A DNA stretch of 64,000 nt from Mortierella sp. BCC40632 (taxonomy: Eukaryota; Mortierellomycota; Mortierellomycetes; Mortierellales; Mortierellaceae). The notes below the pieces were generated by a model. It worked only from the letters and a program-made list of their open reading frames with translations, searched no databases and was not told where the DNA came from. The stretch lies in the NCBI GenBank assembly GCA_011634665.1, contig WAEK01000007.1, forward strand, positions 1,014,001 to 1,078,000. The letters are read 5' to 3'. The translations under genes were made by a program, and so were the position numbers. Below, piece by piece: positions 37,201 to 49,769 of the stretch. How positions within the stretch are numbered: the stretch's first letter is position 1; every line of letters starts with the position of its first letter.

Positions 37201-38210
37201 TGGAGTTGGTGCTCGTCCGAAACCTTTGCGGCACTTTTTGCTTCTCGATGCAATTTGTTATCCTGATGGAGTTGATTGGCACTGTCGTTCTGCCCGTGGC
37301 CATGATTTTGACTGTCGTCCTTTGTGTCAACTTGGCACTGATCCAGATCACGACCCTGACTCAGGCTGCACCTTTGATCCTCCTTGTCTTTGTGTTGACC
37401 ATGCCCGCAGTGTTGATCTTGTTGACCACCCGAAAGATTGTCTATGTCGCATGGATGATTGTTTACCTGATGGCGCTTCCGGTCTGGAATTTTGTCCTAC
37501 CCTTGTATGCCTACTGGCATTTCGATGACTTTTCTTGGGGTGAGACTCGTCGAGTCGAGGGTGAGGCCAAGGGTGAGGCTCATGGAAACGCGGATGGCAT
37601 GTTTGACTCGTCCAAGGTGCCGCTCAAGCGATGGGATGACTACGAAAAGGCACGTGTCCGACAGGCCAAGCGAATCGAGCGTGCAGAACGTCAACGAGTC
37701 CAAGGCGCGGCTGGAGCCCATTACTTGCCCCGAAGTGGCGCGCCCAGTATCTACACGGACATGGGAGATGGTAAATCAGAGGTGATGATGATGGCTGGTG
37801 GAGGAGTAGGCGGCGATCCACTGGGCCCTCAACAGTATCCGTACGAGTACAGTGGTCGACAGCCAATGAGTCCACCATTGATGGGCAACCCGACTATGTC
37901 TCCGATGATGGTTGGAATGGGCGGAGCCCCACTCTCACCCCCTTCGCGCCAAGGATCACCCTCACCGCTATCGCAACAACAGCCATTGATGATGCATAGT
38001 AATGGAAGCAACTGGGGAGTAGCCCCCCCACAGCCTCATTCGCCAGCCTGGACGCTCCAGGGCGGTCCATCGCCCGGTCTCTCGGGTCCATTGACAATGA
38101 TGAACCATCCGCCTGTGAGCCCAGGTGGCATGCGAAGGAACCGTAGCGATGGTGGTCGTGCGCCCTCAAGCATTGCGCCCGAGAGTAACACAAATGCGGG
38201 GTCATCTTGA
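34245..38210 (+). CDS. Chitin synthase, division 2 (Chs3/class IV-like, no myosin domain)
   Basis: Membrane enzyme that polymerises UDP-GlcNAc into chitin and extrudes it. Exons 34245-34656 and 35365-38210, 1085 residues. Order: basic/Ser-rich N-terminus; hydrophobic helix about 92-117; extracytosolic region; second helix region about 315-335; GT-A catalytic domain from about 406 (TVMMVTCYSEGE); catalytic VDADT near 580; EDRFL near 697; QRRRW near 737; then four or five membrane helices about 755-860; and a long Met/Pro/Gly/Ser-rich cytosolic tail. All family motifs are intact. No myosin head precedes it, which argues against classes V and VII. The 708-base intron is long and contains a 22-A run. 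PCM1 upstream makes the substrate precursor. A 247-codon antisense frame at 35316-36059 is a shadow. Confidence 0.95.
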
Positions 38211-38872
38211 CGAGGGGAGACAGTTGCATCATGAGATGACAGATTATGCCGATCAGTCGGATATCTTTTCTCTCTTTCATTCATTCTTTTCTTGTGTATA
38301 GTATTGTTCTCTCTCTCTCTCTCTCTCTCTTTTCTTCTTCTTCTTCTCCCTCCTCTCTTTTCAAGATGCAGACACGCGTCGCCTCTAGATTTTCATTTAT
38401 ACCCTCATCTCTCTTTCCTCACTTTCATCTGAGTAGTTGAGCAGTCCGACGAGGCTGTGTGTGACTCGGCTTGAATGCCATTGGTTCTTGCGCGCGTTGC
38501 GGCCTCACAAGGTCTCACATCCAATCCTATTCCAACCCAACTCCCACTTTTCCCTGTTCCTTCCTCTTCCTCCTCCACACCGTCTTCCTCATCTTTTCTT
38601 TTTCTATTTCTTCTTTTCTTCTTTACCAGCACCTGAGCCATAATAATAAATCCATGTCTCCTTTTATTGACCTTTACTGGCATTGGCGCGTCTTTTTAAC
38701 AGGTCAAGAGAGAGTGAGCGAGCGGGGGAGGGAGAGAGAGGGAAAGATGAGGTGAGAAAAAAAAAGTGGAAAAAGATGAGGGCTATGTTTTTTTTTTTTT
38801 TTGGAAAGAGGAAGGGGGTGGGTGCGTCTTGCATGCGAAAGGCTCATTCTACTCTTTTTTCCCCTGTGTCCC

Positions 38873-38943
38873 TGCTCCTCCTCCTCCTTCTCCTCCTGTT
38901 CCTCCTCCTCCTCCTGCTCCTCCTGCTCCTCCTGTTCCTCCTG
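38873..38943. repeat. (CTCCTG)/(CCT)n trinucleotide block
   Basis: Imperfect CCT array with CTG variants followed directly by a run of about 22 T. Confidence 0.9.
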
Positions 38944-39969
38944 CGGCCTTTTTTTTTTTTTTTTTTTTTTTTATTATTATTATTTTATTCCTCCTGGACT
39001 ACAGTCGCGTGAAGTTTTGCAAGTGAAAAAAAGGAAAAAAAAAATAGTTATCCATTAGGACAGGGAACCCCATTACTAGCAGTACATTATCTCTAGAAGG
39101 CGATGAGACCAATGGTCCCGAGTTGCTGAGCGTTCTAGTTGAAAGAGATGCTCATGCAAAAAAAAAAAAAAAAAAAAACGCCCAACAAGGCAGAGAGCAA
39201 AAGTAGCCTTTTTTTTTTTTTTTTTTTCATTTTCTTTTAGGATCCAATGATCCGTTTTGTCCCTGAACAGTTTCCAATGATTACCACACACACAGCAACA
39301 TATACACACATTTTCATACACACATTCACACACAGAGAGTTCGTTTGCGCCATGTCTTTCAACCCATCCCCTCGCGCAGTAATCTCATCAACGGGCGCTT
39401 CCTTCGTCCCTTGGAGGAGGATGAAGGAGGAGGGGGGGGACAGGAGGAAAGAGGAGTAGAGTGTTCGGACCATTTTTTTTCTTGGTCTTTTCTCCGCGTC
39501 AGCCAGCATGATGGCGCATTCGGTTTAGGAAGTGAAAGAGGAAGAGGAAGAGGAGGGGGAGGCGTGTCCATAGACCTCCATGTGGCGATGTTTATCGTTT
39601 TGCCTTCGAGCCGTTTCGTCTTTTGCCGGTCGCCCGTTGGGGAGCTCTCTCTCTCTCTCTTTTGATTTTTTTTATATTGTCTTGTGCTTTCGTACAATTT
39701 GTCATCTCTCGTCGCCTCCACACTGGTTATGATACAAATGGGCCGGCTCTGACGCATCGTCAGTTTGCGACACAATGCAATGCAATGCACATACAAACAA
39801 GGCGTCGCCAGGTGAAGAAGAAAGGGTGGAGGGTGGGGGGAGGTGTAGAGAGGATTGAGTGAAGAGGATCGCACAGTCCTACCGCCCTTGTGCCTACTAC
39901 GTCAAGTTCAACTCTTCAGATCTCAAAGAAATTTTGCCCACCACGGATGAGTCCATTTTCAGCCGTCCT

Positions 39970-39973
<4 letters not shown>

Positions 39974-40012
<39 letters not shown>
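39974..40012. repeat. (CT)n microsatellite
   Basis: Uninterrupted CT array of about 39 bases. Confidence 0.95.
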
Positions 40013-40015
<3 letters not shown>

Positions 40016-41631
40016 ATACCCACCTTGTTCCTCTCTTCCTCCTCCCTTTTCTCCTCCCTCCCCTGTCCCCTTTCTGCAATCTGGATCGATGCATATGCGT
40101 CCTGACGATGTTGTGTGGTCTGTCTCGAGCCGGCTATGGTCGCTATTGTCACCAGCTGGCCCATCCCGCGCTTCCATCCAGGTGTATGTCATCGGAAAAT
40201 AGTAACAAGGGCATGTACTCGGGAGTCAATTGCGGGAAGAAAAAAAAAAAAAAGAGGAGTTGCCGCGGGTAGTAGGAAGAGGAATTCACAGCGGGATTCA
40301 CCCCCGTCCCTTTCTTCCTCATGTCACCAGGCATGACCCCAGAGACCCACCGTAGGTCTTGCTGCTATAGTCAACACCAAAGGGTCCTTCTTTGGACAAG
40401 ATCGCGACACCAGAACAGCGGCCACGACAAGAGTCTCGATAAGAGTCTGCCTGCCAAGAAGGAGGAATAACAAAAAAAAAAAAAAAAAAAAAAGTCAAGT
40501 TCATCCGATCCATGGCTCAGTGTTGACGGGGTTGTCTTGGGCAAGAGAATCGGGGGTTGCCTAGCACTGATAGTGCTCACTCCTGCCGAATCTGTCCTGG
40601 TCCTATGTCTCCTCGACTCCTTCGTATTTCTTTTCCGGCCTCTGCAATTGCAAGCAGGCTGAGATGCGCTGACTCTCGAGCCACCTGCTGCCTTGTTCGC
40701 CAGAGGGCACCAGAAATGCTACGATGGACGCACAAGCATTCGCTTCGCCTCTTCGCCTCTCCCTCCCCTTCACCTCGTTCAAGAATTGTAGTCTGCCAAG
40801 GGAAGACTCGTGCGTTCAATGACTGTTTGTACCCTGTTCCCAGTAGGGACTATCTCCTTCTCCTAGACTAACAAGGCAACTAGTCTCAAGGCTCTTGGGC
40901 TCTGAGGGCTCGAAATCTCGGGTTGGAGCTTTTCTTTTTGCTCCCACACGCCTCTGCTGGCGCGAGCATGTTGCTGGAGGGAGTAAAAGTGAGTTGGGCG
41001 GCCTTTGACTTTGCTTCGCACGCTATGTCGTCTCCTTTTGCATCCCTGTCCCCCTTATCTCACCCAACCCCTTGTTGCCCGTCTGCCTCCCTGGTCACTT
41101 TGCTTGCCCATCTGTCTGTCGCACTCGGTGTCGAAGGCTACTATTGTCTCCCCCGCATCCCCACACAGAGCCTCGCGCTGCATCGTGAGGTCGCGCCGTA
41201 TCTCTGTCTTAGTACTACAGAACTGTTCTCTGTCCTTTTCACTCTCACTCTCTCCTCCTACCCCCGCCCCCGCCCCTTACCTATCCCACAAGCAGCAGCA
41301 CCACGGGCGCAAGGCACCGCTGACCGAGGACGACCCCGCCGGTGCGTGTAAATGCTCCTAGCAGCGGCCCTTGAGTCTGATCCGCTCATATCGCACCTGG
41401 CTGGCCTCTTTTGACCGACCCATAAGGCGCCAAGGAGGCCTCCTCCGTGAGGGCCCTCTCCGCTGGCCCGTGTGTCCTATTTGACAGGATCGCAGAGCAG
41501 GCCTCCTCATCTTTGGCTCGTTCTTGTTCACACGTAAGCCCTTTTTTTTTCTTTTCTGCGTTGCCTTTGCCGCGCCCCTTGTTCGGACGAGAGCGGCAAG
41601 CGGACGGCATCGAACCTCGGTCAAGGCTGCG

Positions 41632-41634
<3 letters not shown>

Positions 41635-41689
<55 letters not shown>
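41635..41689. repeat. (CT)n microsatellite
   Basis: Uninterrupted CT array of about 55 bases, the longest on this strand in the window. Confidence 0.95.
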
Positions 41690-41692
<3 letters not shown>

Positions 41693-42056
41693 CTCTGCTC
41701 TCTCCCCTTTCAGTCTCGAAGAAGCTTGCTTGTTCATTCTCGTCCGGGCCGCCCATCGACGCTCGCTGCACGCGGCCCTTTTGATCCCTAAAAGCAGAGG
41801 GCTGCGATCCTCGCCCTTGATTGCGCTTCTTGTCCATTTCTTCTCCTTCCTCCTCCCTTCTTTCTTCCTTTCTTCCTCTCTCCTCCTCTTCCTCCTCTCT
41901 CTCACTCACTCTCACTCACTCTTTCACTCACACTCTTTCACTCACACTCTTTCACTCTAACTCTTTTTCTTTCTCTTTTCTCTTTTCTCTCTCTTTTTCT
42001 TGAATATCTCTCTCATCCAGCTCTGCCCCTCCCCTCATCGTCTCCCCACCCCCTCT

Positions 42057-42433
42057 CTTCCTCCTCTTCCTCCTCTTCCTCCTCTTCCTCCTCTTCCTCC
42101 TCCTGCTCCTGCTGCTCAGGTTCAGTCGTCTTTGCCCGCCCCTCCACTCTTTTCTCCTCTTTCTCTCTCCTCTGCCCTTCTCTTCCTCCTCCCCCATCCG
42201 CTCATTGCCCTGCTGCCAGTTCCCAAGGACACTACTACTTGTCCTGCTCAGCTTGCCGCCTCTCTGGGGGTCAATTGGACAGCACTATTATTGAGGTTCT
42301 AGAAAAAAAAATACTTGCGCCTGTGCCTTTCTGTCCCTTCTCCCACTACTATCGCCAGGCACCCCCACCCCTTCCTCTTCCTCCTCTTCCTCCTCTTCCT
42401 CCTCTTCCTCCTCTTCCTCTTCTTCCTCCTCTT
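42057..42433. repeat. Two (CTTCCT)n hexanucleotide blocks
   Basis: Blocks at 42057-42100 and 42371-42433 share the same CTTCCTC period and are separated by about 270 bases of CT-rich sequence, as if one array had been split or duplicated. Confidence 0.85.
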
Positions 42434-42731
42434 CCCCACGGACACCTACACAAGCTGTCCCTGGATACCGGGAACACCTATTATCATCGCCACAAGGTAG
42501 TCAGACAGCGCCTTGATCCCCTCGCTTCCCGCCAGTGTCTCTTGAGTCTATCTTGTGTCAAAAAGACTAAAAGAGTGCATCTACGAAAAACAAAAAAAGA
42601 GAGAAACTGGCGACCGTGCCCTACGTCCCGCCCATCCGACAATAGCCTCAACTACCTATCCTTACCATCCCTCTTTTGCCCCTGTGTACCAGAGAGGCCC
42701 CACAGTCGCCACTCAACACTCAACATTCAAT

Positions 42732-45700
42732 ATGATGGCCGTTTCGTCCGACCGCTCAATGGACGGGGCAGCACACTTTTCAAACAACCGAGGTATGTAT
42801 CGTGTGCAGACGCAGGCATCATGAGTTCAAGCTGGTGCCGGTCTGGGTACTAGCCATGACCATAATGGAATAATAGAAAAGAGGAACCCTGCGTGGACCA
42901 GAGGAGGGGGAGGCAGTGTGAATATTTTGCTCCGACGGGAGAAGGAGAGGTGCCGTGCAGCCGCGCGCTCAAACGAGCAGACGACAGACGTCGGTGGGAC
43001 GCAGGCCCGCCCATGGCCCATGCAGGCAGCCCCTGTCCTTAAAATAACCCTCAGGCCCACACTATGCTGGCCGTGCACCACGGACTGATCCTCTCTGCCG
43101 TGTAGTTCTCGTCAATCTGTCTTTCTCTCTCTCTGCCCCCTTCCCCCTTTCGTCCCTATCCGCTCCACGTCGACGTCACTCACTCTCTCCCTGCGGGCCC
43201 CCTTCATCCCCTATTGTCTCCTTCTCAACCCACTTTGGGCCCGCATGGCCGCCGACTGTTCATTTCCTCAGGGGACACTGTTCTCTCTCTTTCCTCTCTC
43301 TTTATCTCTTTCTTTACTCCCTTGTCCAGGAGTCACCACCAGCTTGCACCTGAATGGAAACACCTTTTCCTTAGCTAACACCTCACCGTCCTTTCTCCCA
43401 CACCTTCTCTTTTCTTCCCTCAAACGGCACTTACTGTTTGGTCCCTAGCCGAGCCTCGTCGCAACTCAGTTCCCGTCTTATCCATGGCCTCGGATCATAA
43501 GCTGGGCGCCATCCCTGCCGAGCGACGCCTCAGTCAACAAGACATGGCTTACTCTTCTCCAACTCCTGTTCACCAGGAGTGGATTGGTCACCACGAGAAC
43601 TTTGGAGGGTTTGAACCTCTCAGACCGCGTTCACCTTACTATGGTTTTGAGCGTGATGACTTTCAGAGGCCTGTCCATCACCCACGCGATGCCTACCATC
43701 TTGGCCCAGGTGGCTCCGTCGGCCATCGCGGCCGGCCGCAGGACGACGCCGTCCACATGATCCGGGAACCTTACGGGGACCCACAGTACAATCCGCCAAC
43801 AGCGCACATTAGCTACGGCGGCGGCAGTACGATGGACGGAAGCGCCCATGTCCGCAGCGATAGCAAGCACCGTAATAATTCGGTCTCGTCGAACGCGAGC
43901 TCGGGATCATCTTCAACGCAGGCTAACAAGCACCCATGTCGATTCCCGACTTGTGGCTGGAGCTTCAAGCGGTTCGAGCATCTCAAGCGACATATGCTCG
44001 TCCATACAAAGGAACGGCCTTTTGTTTGCGAGTTCCAGGGCTGTGAAAAGTCTTTTAGCCGATCAGATAACTTTTCAGCTCATTTGAGAACCCACACGAA
44101 AAAGACAATGAATATGCGCAAGTTTGAGCGTCCAATGATGATGGAGCCCATGGGCTTTGTACCATCGCACACCGTCCTCGGTGGCCCGCTCCCTAACAAC
44201 GGTGCCCCTGGTTCGATTGGCTCGGGTATGGTGAACGAAGGTGTTTACGAGCGCGAATCAATCTCGGCCATGGAGCCAATGCATCATCGCCATAGCATCT
44301 CTGGTTACCCAGGCTTCCAGGCCCAAGGACAGCGGTCCTATGTGTCCGAGCAGGCCAATATGGGCATGTCTTACGGTTTGCCCCCAACAGGTACCCACAT
44401 GTTTTCTCTTTCTATTGTTTCGCTTGAATCATTCTCGCCTGGTCTCTGTCCCCATTCTAACTGCAAGGTGATGCCTTGGCAGTCCATGGACACCATGGGG
44501 CCAATGCCTCCCTCTCTAATAGATCCTCTAGAAGCTCCTTCTCTCAGTCACCATCATATGAAGGCGAGGTTGCCGACCGAGAAGCCAATGAGGTCGCGTC
44601 AGCACCGTCTTCGGCTCTAGGCACTCTGCCATCACAACTTCCATCACAATCACATCAGCACCAGCACCAGCACCAGCACCAGCACTTACACCAATATCAA
44701 CACCAGCACAAGCCAAGCATTGAATCAGTACGCCATCTATCCTTGGAGACTCCCACCAAATCAGATATGAAAACCTCCGCAACCACCCCAGAACCATCCT
44801 CTTTCTCAACAACACAACACCCCGCAGTAGCCTCTCTCTCATCTGGATCGACATCAACCGCCGCAGTTACAGAAGGCGCCAGTTCTCCCAAGGGCCGCCT
44901 GAGCGACGCCGTCCCAAAGTTCAACCCAATTAAATTAGACATCAAAGCCGTGTCCAATAACCCAGAGGATGTCCATCTGCATAACCAACATAACCCAAAG
45001 ACTGAGTCCCTTCAGGGGCATGCATACGGTCCTTTGGATGAGGCCTATGCCTCGGATCGGACCCTGGGCGATCATAGATATAACAATAACAGTCGAGTTT
45101 CGCGTCCGCGGTATCCTAGTTCAGAGTTGATGGCAAAATCGCCCAGTCCCGAAGGTCCTTATCACCACGATGGCTACTCTGGACTGGACGAGGACAGGCA
45201 TCATCGAAAGGTGGTGTTGGGTAGCAGCAACTACCATGACTCGAACCTGAACCCGAACGGTGAATCTCCTGAACTCGAGCCGAGGGCCTTGCCCACAGCA
45301 CTTTATGATGGGCCACGATTTCCATCACACTTTGTGCCAGTGGCTGCAGAGACGCCTACTCCTGCCCCACGGGAGATGACACATGGGGCCAAGGTCAAGA
45401 CCGAGTCATTCCGTCCTGAGCATTTCGACCGAACATCTCAGGATGGCCCAGGGTCACCTCGTGCATCCTCGTACTATTCGGGGGGTTTGAGTCGAAGTCA
45501 TTCCGACGGGTTTATTGACACGGCTATGGGAATGGATGAAGATGAGGACGAGGAAGAGGATGAGGAAGAGGACGACGACGACGACGAAAAAGGAGATTCT
45601 CATGATTACTATTATGAGCGCCGTTCGAGTTTTGACGAGTATCATTCAGCTCCCCATCCTCCATCTTCCCATATGTATCAGCATCCACATCATCAGCATC

Positions 45701-46292
45701 ATCATCGCTCGTCCATGTCGGGGTCTGGATATGGATCGACGCTGTCGTCGGCGTTGATGTCGCCCCGGATGCGGCCTAGTGGATTTTCGGGCCAAGGAGG
45801 AGGGTACCGATCTCAATCAGGGGAACACAGTGGTCCGATACCGTCTTCACGTCACCATCATTCGTACTCGTTTCCATCTGTAGATCTGCCACCGTCGAGC
45901 ATGATGACAGCGTCAGCCAACAAGCCGACAATGGCGGGCCGGATGAGGGGCACCTCGACATCAGCCAAGAATCACTGTTGTTTGTTTCCGGATTGTATGA
46001 AGCGGTTCAAGCGATTGGAACATTTGAAGAGGCATACTAAGACACACACTTTGGAGAGGCCATTCGCGTGTTCTAGTCCTGGATGTAACAAGCGGTTCTC
46101 TCGTTCGGACAATCTTTGTAAGACTAGGTCTAATACTATCCAGTCATTATCTCCATTGCCTTTCTTTTCTTTTTCCTTTTTCTTTGGAGTTCTAACATTC
46201 TTTTATTTCTTCTTTGGATGCAAATAGCACAACACATCAAGACTCATCAGCGTCAGCTTCTGAACAAGTCTCATTGGAAGCAGCACGTATAA
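42732..46292 (+). CDS. C2H2 zinc-finger transcription factor with two separated finger pairs
   Basis: Proposed exons 42732-42792, 43449-44390, 44483-46117 and 46228-46292, 900 residues. The first exon has a GTATGT donor and joins in frame to an upstream part of exon 2; a shorter model starts at ATG 43484 (residue 33). Finger pair 1 lies at about 183-241 ([19 protein letters not shown] and [23 protein letters not shown]). Pair 2 is at the C-terminus, about 832-890 ([19 protein letters not shown] and [16 protein letters not shown]), completed by the last small exon (SQHIKTH). Between them are disordered Ser/Pro-rich DNA-coded stretches, a His/Gln repeat near 393-411 and an acidic run near 687-706. 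The fingers resemble the Ste12-type/SP1-like [14 protein letters not shown] pattern of fungal regulators. Target genes are unknown. The acceptor of exon 3 could instead be AAG at 44467; both keep frame. Confidence 0.85.
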
Positions 46293-47361
46293 TGAATTCT
46301 TTATGGAGAAGAGGATCGAGATTTCCTCCTAACGAGAGACGAGTACTTTTTTTCCTCCGCCTCCCTCTTTTTCATTTCTTGTTTCTATCCTTGTTGACGG
46401 GTGCTGCTGCTGCTTTCTAGACATTTTCTTTTCTTTTTGCGCAATCTTTTCCTTGTTTATTGTTCTCTAGCTTCTGTTAATTGCTCTTGTTGATACCTCT
46501 CCTGCTGCTGTTGTTGCTGTCTGTTGTTGCTGTTGCTATCGCACCCCGCTTTTTTTCTTTCTCTCTTTGTTCTTTTAATTTTTTTTTTTGATTGATTGTC
46601 TGGCTTTTATTGCTGCTGCTCCTCCTCTCTTGCCCTGTTGCTCTCGCTATTTTCTTTTTTCTTTTTTCTTTTCTTTTTTTTTTTGTTATTGTCCCTGTAC
46701 ATAGGTTTATCTTTTCATTCTCTCACTACTCAGACATTGTATTTGCTTCTCTTTCTTTCAAATATATATCGCTAGCTGTAATCTGCAGCCATTCTATTCT
46801 CTATCTTTTTCTCTATTCTTTTTTCTTTTCTTCCTTCTCTTTGAAGATGTGCATTTTTTTTTTTTTGGTCTCTATCATTGGTCTTTTTGTCTACCTTTTC
46901 TTTCTTTGAACTAGGGAATAAATTATTTATTAAATCTGAAATCGTTGGTGTTCATTTAGACCGTGTATGTGTGGTGAATACTATCGATCTAGGGGAAGAG
47001 GATGCTTTTGTGATAGCTGGACCACGGAGTGGAACATGTGCGGACTAAATTTACTTGACCGTCTTCTCCCCCTGGAGGGGTGCTTGGCAGTGACTCTGAT
47101 ATTTTGAGCTATTCGTGTCTGAAGAACTCTTCTCTCCCACTGCAGCAAGTTTTTTTTTAAAAAAAAATGCGCGGTGGATCATTTACCGAAGTGAAGGTCG
47201 GGAAGATTCCTTCCTTTTAGGAAGAATTTCCTTTTAGAGCGACTGAAGGAGGACGGACTGGGTCGCTCTTCCGATCGATATTTTGTCAAGCTCCCTTTTT
47301 TTTTTTTTTTTTTTTTCTTCTTTTCTTTGTCTTTACCACACACAACCAATTTTGCATTCAA
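46293..47361. other. Intergenic region, zinc-finger gene 3' end to MAS1 promoter
   Basis: 1.07 kb. A very T-rich stretch from 46340 to 46920 is likely 3' untranslated DNA, ending in AATAAA at 46917-46922. About 440 bases of less biased sequence follow, then a T run at 47297-47318 just before the MAS1 start. Confidence 0.55.
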
Positions 47362-49769
47362 ATGGCATCCGCTCTTCTCTCTACTGCTTTCAAAGCAGGC
47401 CGCTTCAACTTGGCACGCCAGGTAATAGGAGGATCATGGCTAGCATTCTTATTCATGACTGGTGGCAGTCCTCACAACCTCTCCTCTCGCCCAATGCCTA
47501 TTTTCCATGTCTGCGCAGACACACACACTCTCTCTTTCCGACAATGCAGGATCAACCATGATGCGACAAGGGTGGTTTTTATTATTATCGCTCTAGTCTG
47601 CACTTTGCCTAAGGGGAAATGTCGGTCCGAGAAGGAAGAAGCATTGACCCTCTTTCTCACTCGTCGCCTATCGACCTCTCTTCCCTATTCTCTTTCAACA
47701 CTTTGACATGGACAAAAGGGAACAGCTTTTCTCTATTCTCCACCTTCGGACTCCGAGTCGGCGACTCGGATTCCTTCATTCTTCAATGAACAGGCAGCGC
47801 ACTACAAGCTTGGAGACTAACCGTTTAGCATGGAATGCTCCACACATATACTCTCTCAACCCTGTTTGTATAGGCTGTCCGTCCTTTGGCAACCATTACT
47901 GCGAATCACATTAGCCCAACACGGATCACCACACTCAAGAATGGTATGACCATTGCCACGGAATCGAATCCCACCACACAGACCGCCACCGTGGGTGTTT
48001 TTATCGATGCCGGATCTCGTGCAGAGAATGCAAAGAACAACGGCGCTGCTCACTTTCTGGAACACATGGCCTTCAAGGTATGTTGGAGTCTTTCTTTCTA
48101 CTCACGGAGTCCCCCCCGCCCCAACAACAACCGACCGCCTGTCCCATATCGTAATTTTTTTTTTTCTAGATCTCCATGGATTCATGTGGAGGTCGTTTTG
48201 AGGATGAATGGTCTGTCTATTTTCGGGAAACCCAGGAGCCTAAGCCAATCCAGAAAACCAATCTATCAAAAGGAAAAAGAAAAATCATTTGCGAGGATTG
48301 CCGCGCTTTTTTTTTTTTTTTTTTTTGATTCCCAAAGGGCGACCGTTGACCAGTTGAGCGTCGAATCGAAAAGGAGCTTTCTCTCTGGACAGTTGGAGCT
48401 AGATTTTCTAAAGAGCCCAAGAGGAAGGGCAAAAAAAGACGCTTGATTATAACAACTAATTGTCGATTTCTTTGGGAACTGTTCTTTTTAGGGTACCTCA
48501 ACTCGAGGACAACACGACATCGAGATCCAGATTGAGAACATGGGAGCACACCTGAACGCCTATACCTCGCGTGAACAGACGGTTTACTATGCAAAATCAT
48601 TCAAATCCGACATCCCCAAATCTGTCGAGATTCTCTCCGACATTCTTCAAAACTCGACCCTGAGCAATGACGCCATCGAGCGTGAGCGCGATGTGATTCT
48701 TCGTGAACAACAGGAAGTCGACAAGCAGATGGAAGAGGTCGTCTTTGACCACTTGCACGCAACAGCTTTCCAGGGTAAGGGTTTCCCTTCTTTTCCTTCT
48801 CCTTGATGCTAAGTCGATTTTCCTCCGCAGTCCAGAAGAATAAGAGGTCTGACTTTGAAATCTCTTGATGATGATCTCATTCAATGAACTTCTATAGGTG
48901 AGGCGCTCGGTCGAACCATTTTGGGACCCAAGGAAAACATCAAGTCATTGTCACGCGATGATCTCGCCAACTATATCAAGACCAACTATACTGCAGACCG
49001 CATGGTTTTGGTAGGCGCTGGTGGAGTGGATCACGACGATCTCGTTAAATTGGCCGAGAAGCACTTTAGCAAGCTCCCTGTCTCGCTCTGCCCCACTGGC
49101 TTGGGTCAGACCTACAAGCATGCACCCAACTTTACAGGATCTGAGATCCGTCTCCAGGATGATACCATGCCTCAGGCCCATATTGCTATTGCAGTCGAAG
49201 GCTGCGGTTGGACCTCTCCAGACTATTACACAATGTTGGTGATGCAGTCGATCATTGGCACCTGGGATCGTGCCTTGGGCGCCTCAGCCCTTACTTCGTC
49301 GAGACTTTCGAGCATTGTTCACCAGCACAAGCTTGCCAACTCGTTCATGTCTTTCAACACATCGTACACGGATACGGGTTTGTTTGGTATCTACTTTATC
49401 ACAGAGAACAAGGACAACCAGGATGATTTGATTCATTTTGCACAAAAGGAGTGGGCTCGTCTCACCACCTCTGTCACAGATGCTGAGGTGGAACGAGCCA
49501 AGATGCAGCTCAAGTCGTCGTTGTTGTTGAGTTTGGATGGCACGACTGCGATTGCTGAGGATATTGGACGTCAGATGGTGACGACGGGCAAGCGTACTTC
49601 GCCTCAGGAGGTAGAAAAGTTGATTAACAAGATTACACCAGCGGATGTTCGTCGTGTTGCCTCGACCTATCTTTGGGATCGTGAGGTCGCCATTGTGGGT
49701 GTCGGTCCTGTCGAGTGCTTGCCTGACTACACTCGTGTCCGCTCCAACATGTCCTGGAACAGGCATTAA
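47362..49769 (+). CDS. MAS1: Mitochondrial processing peptidase beta subunit
   Basis: Zinc endopeptidase subunit (M16 family) that removes targeting peptides from proteins entering the mitochondrial matrix, working with the alpha subunit. Exons 47362-47421, 47874-48077, 48492-48774 and 48898-49769, 472 residues, a normal length. The first 20-25 residues ([20 protein letters not shown] then AVRPLAT) are its own targeting peptide. The inverted zinc motif HFLEH is at residues 80-84, and the distal acidic ligand lies in the [18 protein letters not shown] stretch downstream, so the catalytic set is complete. The glycine-rich loop belongs to the alpha subunit and is not expected here. Intron 48078-48491 carries a run of about 20 T. 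Very close family match throughout, e.g. [20 protein letters not shown]. Confidence 0.96.

Larger units (their letters stand above)
38211..42731. other. Intergenic region rich in CT, CCT and CTTCCT arrays
   Basis: 4.5 kb between chitin synthase and the zinc-finger gene. It holds the chitin synthase 3' region (an AATAAA at 38645-38650), a (CCT)n block, T/A runs near 38790, 38949, 39159, 39210 and 40471, two long (CT)n arrays, and (CTTCCT)n blocks. Frames near 40557-40871 and 40923-41351 show no family feature. The final ~700 bases may be leader of the zinc-finger gene. Confidence 0.55.
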
